Shown one piece after another: positions 51,703 to 63,300 of a stretch of DNA of 64,000 nt (the first letter of the stretch is position 1; each line of letters starts with the position of its first letter). Origin of the DNA: Hydractinia symbiolongicarpus (lineage: Eukaryota; Cnidaria; Hydrozoa; Anthoathecata; Hydractiniidae); the NCBI RefSeq assembly GCF_029227915.1, contig NC_079877.1, positions 2,604,001 to 2,668,000 of the forward strand, given 5' to 3'. The position numbers were made by a program, and so were the translations under genes. The notes under the pieces were generated by a model, which worked only from the letters and a program-made list of their open reading frames with translations, did no database searches and was not told the origin of the DNA.

Positions 51703-51868
51703 AAAATTTAAATAAATAAGATTTTCTTACTGTGGGACCAATCCTGGCCGTTACCATGCGCTGAAGAAATAAAGACATTCTCAAAAACTACATTTCATTG
51801 ATTTCTTGACGGTATAATTCCGTTTGAGTTACAACGGTTGCGTCACATATTCGTACCAACATGTATTT
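48229..51868. repeat. Tandem duplication of five monomers (1862 bp)
   Basis: 48,229-50,006 is repeated at 50,091-51,868. The left boundary is inside TGGACTGTGACCTTAGAAAT. The right boundary is where TTTAGTGATTTCC is replaced by TTTAGCAAAAG. The copies differ at a handful of sites (GCGCGGTG/GCGCGCTG, TGAATAAGTAG/TGAAGAAGTAG, GAAATAGAG/GAAACAGAG). Confidence 0.85.
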
Positions 51869-53618
51869 AGCAAAAGTATTCGGTTATTACTAGGTTGCAT
51901 CGCTTTTAACTGGGAAACGTTTGACTGTGCGACTTAATTGAACTGATTTTGAACTTTGACCTTATAAATGTTATAAGTGAGACAATTGGACACCAAGAAA
52001 TACCATTCTTCTTAATTTGACATGATTGCTGGAACTCAGCGATTACACTGGACCCTGTGGTAGCGCTTTGTTTAAGAGTTAAGATAAATAAGTCATTTAT
52101 TACTGTGGAAACAATCCTAGCCGTTATCGCACGCCGAAGAAATAGAGACAGTTTCAAAAACTACATTTCATTGACTTTCTAAAGGTGTCAATCCGTTTGA
52201 GTTACAACGGTTGCGTCACATATTCGTACCAACATGTATTTAGTGATTTCCTTCCGATATTACTAAGTTGTATCGCTTTTAACAGTGAAACGATTGACCG
52301 TGGGAATTAATTCAACTGATTCTGGACTGTGACCTTAGAAATGTAATAAATGAGCCATTTTGACTAGAAGAAATAACATCCTCTTTAATTTGACATGATT
52401 GATGAAACTCAGCGATTACACTGGGCGCTGTGGTAACGGTTTATTTAAAAATTAAGATAAATAAGTCATTTTGTACTGTGGGACCAATCCTAGCCGTTAT
52501 CGCACGCTGAAGAAATAGAGACAGTTTTAAAAACTACATTTCATTGACTTTCTAACGATGTCAATTCGTTTGAGTTACAACAGTTGCGTCACATAATGGT
52601 ACCAACATGTATTTACTGATTTTCTTCCGATATTACTAAGTTGTATCGCTTTTAACAGTGAAACGATTGACCGTGGGAATTAATTCAACTGATTCTGGAC
52701 TGTGACCTTATAAATGTGATTAATGCGCCATTTGGTCTCCAAGGAATAACATTCTTCTTAATTTGACATGATTGCTGGAATTCAGCGGTTACATTAGGCT
52801 CTGCAGTAGCGCTTTATTTAAAAATTTAGATAAATAAGATTTTCTTACTGTGGGACCAATCCTGGCCGTTACCATGCGCTGAAGAAATAAAGACATTCTC
52901 AAAAACTACATTTCATTGATTTCTTGACGGTATAATTCCGTTTGAGTTACAACGGTTGCGTCACATATTCGTACCAACATGTATTTAGCAAAAGTATTCG
53001 GTTATTACTAGGTTGCATCGCTTTTAACTGGGAAACGTTTGACTGTGCGACTTAATTGAACTGATTTTGAACTTTGACCTTATAAATGTTATGAGTGAGA
53101 CAATTGGACACCAAGAAATACCATTCTTCTTAATTTGACATGATTGCTGGAACTCAGCGATTACACTGGACCCTGTGGTAGCGCTTTGTTTAAGAGTTAA
53201 GATAAATAAGTCATTTATTACTGTGGAAACAATCCTAGCCGTTATCGCACGCCGAAGAAATAGAGACAGTTTCAAAAACTACATTTCATTGACTTTCTAA
53301 AGGTGTCAATCCGTTTGAGTTGCAACGGTTGCGTCACATATTCGTACCAACATGTATTTAGTGATTTCCTTCCGATATTACTAAGTTGTATCGCTTTTAA
53401 CAGTGAAACGATTGACCGTGGGAATTAATTCAACTGATTCTGGACTGTGACCTTAGAAATGTAATAAATGAGCCATTTTGACTAGAAGAAATAACATCCT
53501 CTTTAATTTGACATGATTGATGAAACTCAGCGATTACACTGGGCGCTGTGGTAACGGTTTATTTAAAAATTAAGATAAATAAGTCATTTTGTACTGTGGG
53601 ACCAATCCTAGCCGTTAT
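51347..53618. repeat. Tandem duplication of three monomers (1118 bp)
   Basis: 51,347-52,500 is repeated at 52,465-53,618. Shared markers are TTTAGCAAAAGTATTCGGTT, AACTGGGAAACGTTTG and TTCTAAAGGTGTC. The copies are nearly identical. Confidence 0.85.
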
Positions 53619-53736
53619 CGCGCGCTGAAGAAATAGAGACAGTTTCAAAAACTACATTTCATTGACTTTCTAACGGTGTAAATCCGTTTGACTTACAACG
53701 GTTGCGTCACATAATCGTACCAACATGTATTTAGTG

Positions 53737-56700
53737 ATTTTCTTCCGATATTACTAAGTTGTATCGCTTTCAACAGTGAAACGATTGACTGTGGGACTTA
53801 ATTGAACTGATTTTTGACTTTGACCTTATAAATGTGATAAGTGAGACAATTGGACACCAAGAAATACCATTCTTCTTAATTTGACATGATTGCCGGAACT
53901 CAGCGATTACACTGGACCCTGTGGTAGCGATTCATTTAAAAATTTAGATAAATAAGTCATTTTTACTGTGGGACCAATCCTAGCCGTTAGCGCGCGCTGA
54001 AGATATAGAGACAGTTTCAAAAACTCCATTTCATTGACTTTCTAACGGTGTCAATCCGTTTGAGTTACAACGGTTGCGTCACATAATCGTACCAACATGT
54101 ATTTAGTGATTTGCTTCCGATAATACTAAGTTGTATCGCTTTCAACAGTGAAACGATTGACTGTGGGACTTAGTTGAACTGATTTTAGACTTTGACCTTA
54201 TAAATGTGATAAATGAGTCATTTTGACTAGAAGAAATAACATCCTCTTTAATTTGACATGATTGATGAAACTCAGCGATTACACTGGGCGCTGTGGTAAC
54301 GGTTTGTTTAAAAATTAGGATAGATAAGTCATTTTGTACTGTGGGACCAATCCTAGCCGTTATCGCGCGCTGAAGAAATAGAGACAGTTTCAAAAACTAC
54401 ATTTCTTTGACTTTCTAACGGTGTCAATTCGTTTGAGTTAGAACGGTTGCGTCACATAATCGTACCAGCATGTATTTAGTGATTTTCTTCCGATATTACT
54501 AAGTTGTGTCGCTTTCAACAGAGAAACGATTGACTGTGGGACTTAATTGAACTGATTTTGGACTTTGACCTTATAAATGTAATAAATGAGCCATTATGAC
54601 TAGAAGAAATAACATTCTCCTTAATTTGACATGATTGCTGGAACTCAGCGATTACACTGGGCGCTGTGGTAGCGCTTTGTTTAAAAGTTAAGATAAATAA
54701 GTCATTTATTACTGTGGAAACAATCCTAGCGGTTATCGCACGCTGAAGAAATAGAGACAGTTTCAAAAACTACATTTCATTGACTTTCTAACGGTGTCAA
54801 TCCGTTTGAGTTAAAACGGTTGCGTCACATATTCGTACCAACATGTACTTAGTGATTTCCTTCCGATAATACTAAGTTGTATCGCTTTCAACAGTGAAAC
54901 GATTGACTGTGGGACTTAGTTGAACTGATTTTAGACTTTGACCTTATAAATGTGATAAATGAGCCATTTTGACTACAAGAAATGACATTCTTCTTAGTTT
55001 GACATGATTGATGGAACTCACCGATTACACTGGGCGCTGTGGTAACGCTTCATTTAAAAATTTAGATAAATAAGTCATTTTGTACTGTGGGACCAATCCT
55101 AGCCGTTATCGCACGCTGAAGAAATAGAGACAGCTTTAAAAACTACATTTCATTGACTTTCTAACGGTGTCAATTCGTTTGAGTTACAACGGTTGCGTCA
55201 CATAATGGTACCAACATGTATTTACTGATTTTCTTCCGATATTACTAAGTTGTATCGCTTTCAACAGTGAAACGATTGACTGTGGGACTTAATTGAACTG
55301 ATTTTTGACTTTGACCTTATAAATGTGATAAGTGAGACAATTGGACACCAAGAAATACCATTCTTCTTAATTTGACATAATTGCCGGAACTCAGCGATTA
55401 CACTGGACCCTGTGGTAGCGATTCATTTAAAAATTTAGATAAATAAGTCATTTTTACTGTGGGACCAATCCTAGCCGTTAGCGCGCGCTGAAGATATAGA
55501 GACAGTTTCAAAAACTCCATTTCATTGACTTTCTAACGGTGTCAATCCGTTTGAGTTACAACGGTTGCGTCACATAATCGTACCAACATGTATTTAGTGA
55601 TTTGCTTCCGATAATACTAAGTTGTATCGCTTTCAACAGTGAAACGATTGACTGTGGGACTTAGTTGAACTGATTTTAGACTTTGACCTTATAAATGTGA
55701 TAAATGAGACATTTTGACTAGAAGAAATAACATCCTCTTTAATTTGACATGATTGATGAAACTCAGCGATTACACTGGGCGCTGTGGTAACGGTTTGTTT
55801 AAAAATTAAGATAGATAAGTCATTTTGTACTGTGGGACCAATCCTAGCCGTTATCGCGCGCTGAAGAAATAGAGACAGTTTCAAAAACTACATTTCTTTG
55901 ACTTTCTAACGGTGTCAATTCGTTTGAGTTAGAACGGTTGCGTCACATAATCGTACTAGCATGTATTTAGTGATTTTCTTCCGATATTACTAAGTTGTAT
56001 CGCTTTCAACAGAGAAACGATTGACTGTGGGACTTAATTGAACTGATTTTGGACTTTGACCTTATAAATGTAATAAATGAGCCATTATGACTAGAAGAAA
56101 TAACATTCTCCTTAATTTGACATGATTGCTGGAACTCAGCGATTACACTGGGCGCTGTGGTAGCGCTTTGTTTAAAAGTTAAGATAAATAAGTCATTTAT
56201 TACTGTGGAAACAATCCTAGCGGTTATCGCACGCTGAAGAAATAGAGACAGTTTCAAAAACTACATTTCATTGACTTTCTAACGGTGTCAATCCGTTTGA
56301 GTTAAAACGGTTGCGTCACATATTCGTACCAACATGTACTTAGTGATTTCCTTCCGATAATACTAAGTTGTATCGCTTTCAACAGTGAAACGATTGACTG
56401 TGGGACTTAGTTGAACTGATTTTAGACTTTGACCTTATAAATGTGATAAATGAGCCATTTTGACTACAAGAAATGACATTCTTCTTAGTTTGACATGATT
56501 GATGGAACTCACCGATTACACTGGGCGCTGTGGTAACGCTTCATTTAAAAATTTAGATAAATAAGTCATTTTGTACTGTGGGACCAATCCTAGCCGTTAT
56601 CGCACGCTGAAGAAATAGAGACAGCTTTAAAAACTACATTTCATTGACTTTCTAACGGTGTCAATTCGTTTGAGTTACAACGGTTGCGTCACATAATGGT

Positions 56701-56752
56701 ACCAACATGTATTTACTGATTTTCTTCCGATATTACTAAGTTGTATCGCTTT
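53737..56752. repeat. Tandem duplication of four monomers (1491 bp)
   Basis: 53,737-55,261 is repeated at 55,228-56,752. Boundaries fall near CGTACCAACATGTATTTA on the left and TAAGTTGTATCGCTTT on the right. Differences are few, such as TTAGGATAG versus TTAAGATAG and CGTACCAGC versus CGTACTAGC. Confidence 0.85.
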
Positions 56753-57303
56753 TAACAGTGAAACAAATGACCGTGGGAATTAAATCAACTGATTCTGGAC
56801 TCTGACCTTATAAATATGATTAATGCGCCAATTGGTCCCAATGGAATAACATTCTTCTTAATTTGACATGATTGCTGGAATTCAGCGGTTACATTAGGCT
56901 CTGCGGTAGCGCTTTATTTAAAAATTTAGATAAATAAGATTTCCTTACTGTGGGACCAATCCTGGCCGTTACCATGCGCTGAAGAAATAAAGACATTCTC
57001 AAAAACTACATTTTATTGATTTCTTGGCGGTATAATTCTGTTTGAGTTACAACGGTTGCGTCACATATTCGTACCAACATGTATTAAGCGAAAGTATTCG
57101 GATATTACTAGGTTGCATCGCTTTTAACTGTGAAACGTTTGACTGTGCGACTTAATTGAACTGATTTTGAACTTTGACCTTATAAATGTTATAAGTGAGA
57201 CAATTGGACACCAAGAAATACCATTCTTCTTAATTTGACAAGATTGCTGGAACTCACCGATTACACAGGGCGCTGTGGTAACGCTTTATTTAAAAATTAA
57301 GAT
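55810..57303. repeat. Four-monomer block copied from 45.38-46.87 kb
   Basis: Offset 10,433 bp (28 monomers) to 45,377-46,870. Shared variants are TACATTTCTTTGAC, AATTCTGTTTGAG, GACAAGATTGCTGG and TTACACAGGGCGCTG. Its right end is where the sequence switches to match 44,987 onward, so this block lies at the junction between the two 12.3-kb units. Confidence 0.75.
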
Positions 57304-60300
57304 GAATAAGTCATTTTATTACTGTGGGACCAATCCTAGCCGTTAGTTTGCGCTGAAGAAGTAGAGACAGCTTCAAAAAGTACATTTCATTGACTTTCTA
57401 ACCGTGTCAATCCGTTTTAGTTACAACGGTTGCGTCACACATTCGTACCAACATGTATTTAGTGATATTTTTCCGATATTACTAAGTTGTATCGCTTTCA
57501 ACAGTGAAACGAGTGACTGTGGGACTTAATTGAACTGATTTTGGACTTTGACCTTATAAATGTGATAAATGAGTCAATTTGACTACAAGAAATGACATTC
57601 TTTTTAGTTTGACATGATTGCTGGAACTCAGCGATTACACTGGGCGCTGTGGTAACGCTTTATTTAAAAATTAAGATAAATAAGTCATTTTGTACTGTGG
57701 GACCAATCCTAGCCGTTATCGCGCGCTGAAGAAATAGAGACAGTTTCAAAAACTACATTTCTTTGACTTTCTAACGGTGTCAATCCGTTTGAGTTAGAAC
57801 GGTTGCGTCACATAATCGTACCAGCATGTATTTAGTGATTTTCTTCCGATATTACTAAGTTGTATCGCTTTCAACAGAGAAACGATTGACTGTGGGACTT
57901 AATTGAACTGATTTTGGACTTTGACCTTATAAATGTAATAAATGAGCCATTATGACTAGAAGAAATAACATTCTCCTTAATTTGACATGATTGCTGGAAC
58001 TCAGCGATTACACTGGGAGCTGTGGTAGCGCTTTGTTTAAAAGTTAAGATAAATAAGTCATTTATTACTGTGGAAACAATCCTAGCGGTTATCGCACGCT
58101 GAAGAAATAGAGACAGTTTCAAAAACTACATTTCATTGACTTTCTAACGGTGTCAATCCGTTTGAGTTAAAACGGTTGCGTCACATATTCATACTAACAT
58201 GTACTTAGTGATTTCCTTCCGATAATACTAAGTTGTATCGCTTTCAACAGTGAAACGATTGACTGTGGGACTTAGTTGAACTGATTTTAGACTTTGACCT
58301 TATAAATGTGATAAATGAGCCATTTTGACTACAAGAAATGACATTCTTCTTAGTTTGACATGATTGATGGAACTCACCGATTACACTGGGCGCTGTGGTA
58401 ACGCTTTATTTAAAAATTTAGATAAATAAGTCATTTTGTACTGTGGGACCAATCCTAGCCGTTATCCCACGCTGAAGAAATAGAGACAGTTTTAAAAACT
58501 ACATTTCATTGACTTTCTAACGGTGTCAATTCGTTTGAGTTACAACGCTTGCGTCACATAATGGTACCAACATGTATTTACTGATTTTCTTCCGATATTA
58601 CTAAGTTGTATCGCTTTTAACAGTGAAACAAAAGACCGTGGGAATTAAATCAACTGATTCTGGACTCTGACCTTATAAATGTGATTAATGCGCCAATTGG
58701 TCCCAATGGAATAACATTCTTCTTAATTTGACATGATTGCTGGAATTCAGCGGTTACATTAGGCTCTGCGGTAGCGCTTTATTTAAAAATTTAGATAAAT
58801 AAGATTTCCTTACTGTGGGACCAATCCTGGCCGTTACCATGCGCTGAAGAAATAAAGACATTCTCAAAAACTACATTTCATTGAATTCTTGGCGGTATAA
58901 TTCTGTTTGAGTTACAACGGTTGCGTCACATATTCGTACCAACATGTATTTAGCGAAAGTATTCGGATATTACTAGGTTGCATCGCTTTTAACTGTGAAA
59001 CGTTTGACTGTGCGACTTAATTGAACTGATTTTGAACTTTGACCTTATAAATGTTATAAGTGAGACAATTGGACACCAAGAAATACCATTCTTCTTAATT
59101 TGACAAGATTGCTGGAACTCACCGATTACACAGGGCGCTGCGGTAACGCTTTATTTAAAAATTAAGATAAATAAGTCATTTTGTACTGTGGGACCAATCC
59201 TAGCCGTTATCGCGAGCTGAAGAAATAGAGACAGTTTCAAAAAGTACATTTCATTGACTTTCTAACGGTGTCAATCCGTTTGAGTTAGAACGGTTGCGTC
59301 ACATAATCGTACCAACATGTATTTAGTGATTTTCTTCCGATATTACTAAGTTGTATCGCTTTCAACAGAGAAACGATTGACTGTGGGACTTAATTGAACT
59401 GATTTTGGAGTTTGACCTTATCAATATGATAAATGAGTCATTTTAACTACAAGAAATGATATTCTTCTTAATTTGACATGATTGCTGGAACTCAGCGATT
59501 ACACAGGGCGCTGTGGTAACGCTTTATTTAAAAATTAAGATAAATAAGTCATTTTTTACTGTGGGACCAATCCTAGCGTTATCGCGCGCTGAAGAAATAG
59601 AGACAGTTTCTAAAACTAAATTTCTTTGATTTTCTAACGGTGTCAATCCGTTTGAGTTACAACGGTTGCGTCACACATTCGTACCAACATGTATTTAGTG
59701 ACTTTTTTCCGATATTACTAAGTTGTATCGCTTTCAACAGTGAAACGATTGACTGTGGGACTTAATTGAACGGATTTTGGACTTTGACCTTATAAATCTG
59801 ATAAATGAGTCATTTTAACTACAAGAAATGATATTCTTCTTAATTTGACATGACTGCTGGAACTCAGCGATTACACTGGGCGCTGTGGTAAGGCCTTATT
59901 TAAAAATTAAGATAAATAAGTCATTTTTTATTGTGGGACCAATCCTAGCCGTTATCGCGCGCTGAAGAAAGAGAGACAGTTTCCAAAACTAAATTTCATT
60001 GATTTTCTAATGGTGTCAATCCGTGTGAGTTACAACGGTTGCGTCACACATTCGTACCAACATGTATTTAGTGATTTTTTTCCGATATTACTAAGTTGTA
60101 TAGCTTTCAACAGTGAAACGATTGACTGTGGGACTTAATTGAACTGATTTTGGACTTTGACGTTATAAATGTGATAAATGAGTCATTTTGACTACAAGAA
60201 ATGACATTCTTCTTAGTTTGACATGATTGATGGAACTCACCGATTACACTGGGCGCTGTGGTAACGCTTTATTTAAAAATTTAGATAAATAAGTCATTTT

Positions 60301-63300
60301 GTACTGTGGGGCCAATCCTAGCCCTTAGCACGCGCTGAATAAATAGGAACAGTTTCAAAGACTACATTTTATTGACTTTCTGACGGTATAAATCCGTTTG
60401 AGTTACAACGGTTGCGTCACATATTCGTACCAACAAGTATTTAGTGATAGTATTCGGATGTTACTGGGTTGTATCGCTTTCAACAGTGAAACGATTGACT
60501 GTGGGACTTAATTGAACTGATTTTGGACTGTGACCTTAGAAATGTAATAAATGAGCCATTTTGACTAGAAGAAATAACATCCTCTTTAATTTGACATGAT
60601 TGATGAAACTCAGCGATTACACTGGGCGCTGTGGTAACGGTTTATTTAAAAATTAAGATAAATAAGTCATTTTGTACTGTGGGACCAATCCTAGCCGTTA
60701 TCGCGCGGTGAAGAAATAGAGACAGTTTCAAAAACTACATTTCATTGACTTTCTAACGGTGTAAATCCGTTTGACTTACAACGGTTGCGTCACATAATCG
60801 TACCAACATGTATTTGGTGATTTTCTTCCGATATTACTAAGTTGTATCGCTTTCAACAGCGAAACGATTGACTGTGGGACTTAATTGAACTGATTTTGGA
60901 CTTTGACCTTATAAATGTGATAAATGAGTCATTTTGACTACAAGAAATGATATTCTTCTTAATTTGACATGATTGCCGGAACTCAGCGATTACACTGGAC
61001 CCTGTGGTAGCGATTCATTTAAAAATTTAGATAAATAAGTCATTTTTACTGTGGGACCAATCCTAGCCGTTAGCGCGCGCTGAAGATATAGAGACAGTTT
61101 CAAAAACTCCATTTCATTGACTTTCTAACGGTGTCAATCCGTTTGAGTTACAACGGTTGCGTCACATAATCGTACCAACATGTATTTAGTGATTTGCTTC
61201 CGATAATACTAAGTTGTATCGCTTTCAACAGTGAAACGATTGACTGTGGGACTTAGTTGAACTGATTTTAGACTTTGACCTTATAAATGTGATAAATGAG
61301 TCATTTTGACTACAAGAAATGATATTCTTCTTAATTTGACATGATTGCCGGAACTCAGCGATTACACTGGACCCTGTGGTAGCGATTCATTTAAAAATTT
61401 AGATAAATAAGTCATTTTTACTGTAGGACCAATCCTAGCCGTTAGTTTGCGCTGAATAAGTAGAGACAGCTTCAAAAAGTACATTTCATTGACTTTCTAA
61501 CCGTGTCAATCCGTTTTAGTTACAACGGTTGCGTCACACATTCGTACCAACATGTATTTAGTGATATTTTTCCGATATTACTAAGTTGTATCGCTTTCAA
61601 CAGTGAAACGATTGACTGTGGGACTTAGTTGAACTGATTTTAGACTTTGACCTTATAAATGTGATAAATGAGCCATTTTGACTACAAGAATTGACATTCT
61701 TCTTAGTTTGACATGATTGATGGAACTCACCGATTACACTGGGCGCTGTGGTAACGCTTTATTTAAAAATTTAGATAAATAAGTCATTTTGTACTGTGGG
61801 ACCAATCCTAGCCGTTATCGCACGCTGAAGAAATAGAGACAGTTTTAAAAACTACATTTCATTGACTTTCTAACGATGTCAATTCGTTTGAGTTACAACG
61901 GTTGCGTCACATAATGGTACCAACATGTATTTACTGATTTTCTTCCGATATTACTAAGTTGTATCGCTTTTAACAGTGAAACGATTGACCGTGGGAATTA
62001 ATTCAACTGATTCTGGACTGTGACCTTATAAATGTGATTAATGCGCCATTTGGTCTCCAAGGAATAACATTCTTCTTAATTTGACATGATTGCTGGAATT
62101 CAGCGGTTACATTAGGCTCTGCAGTAGCGCTTTATTTAAAAATTTAAATAAATAAGATTTTCTTACTGTGGGACCAATCCTGGCCGTTACCATGCGCTGA
62201 AGAAATAAAGACATTCTCAAAAACTACATTTCATTGATTTCTTGACGGTATAATTCCGTTTGAGTTACAACGGTTGCGTCACATATTCGTACCAACATGT
62301 ATTTAGTGATTTCCTTCCGATATTACTAAGTTGTATCGCTTTTAACAGTGAAACGATTGACCGTGGGAATTAATTCAACTGATTCTGGACTGTGACCTTA
62401 GAAATGTAATAAATGAGCCATTTTGACTAGAAGAAATAACATCCTCTTTAATTTGACATGATTGATGAAACTCAGCGATTACACTGGGCGCTGTGGTAAC
62501 GGTTTATTTAAAAATTAAGATAAATAAGTCATTTTGTACTGTGGGACCAATCCTAGCCGTTATCGCGCGCTGAAGAAATAGAGACAGTTTCAAAAACTAC
62601 ATTTCATTGACTTTCTAACGGTGTAAATCCGTTTGACTTACAACGGTTGCGTCACATAATCGTACCAACATGTATTTGGTGATTTTCTTCCGATATTACT
62701 AAGTTGTATCGCTTTCAACAGCGAAACGATTGACTGTGGGACTTAATTGAACTGATTTTGGACTTTGACCTTATAAATGTGATAAATGAGTCATTTTGAC
62801 TACAAGAAATGATATTCTTCTTAATTTGACATGATTGCCGGAACTCAGCGATTACACTGGACCCTGTGGTAGCGATTCATTTAAAAATTTAGATAAATAA
62901 GTCATTTTTACTGTGGGACCAATCCTAGCCGTTAGCGCGCGCTGAAGATATAGAGACAGTTTCAAAAACTCCATTTCATTGACTTTCTAACGGTGTCAAT
63001 CCGTTTGAGTTACAACGGTTGCGTCACATAATCGTACCAACATGTATTTAGTGATTTGCTTCCGATAATACTAAGTTGTATCGCTTTCAACAGTGAAACG
63101 ATTGACTGTGGGACTTAGTTGAACTGATTTTAGACTTTGACCTTATAAATGTGATAAATGAGTCATTTTGACTACAAGAAATGATATTCTTCTTAATTTG
63201 ACATGATTGCCGGAACTCAGCGATTACACTGGACCCTGTGGTAGCGATTCATTTAAAAATTTAGATAAATAAGTCATTTTTACTGTAGGACCAATCCTAG

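Noticed and set aside
12467-58122. Recurring 83-residue (and 62- to 64-residue) minus-strand reading frames in the satellite, starting MKLSLFLQRAI or MEFLKLSLYLQRA
   Set aside because: They occur in only about 20 of some 157 monomers, always at the same monomer position, and are broken by stops or indels in the rest. Differences fall without codon bias. They are by-products of monomer similarity.
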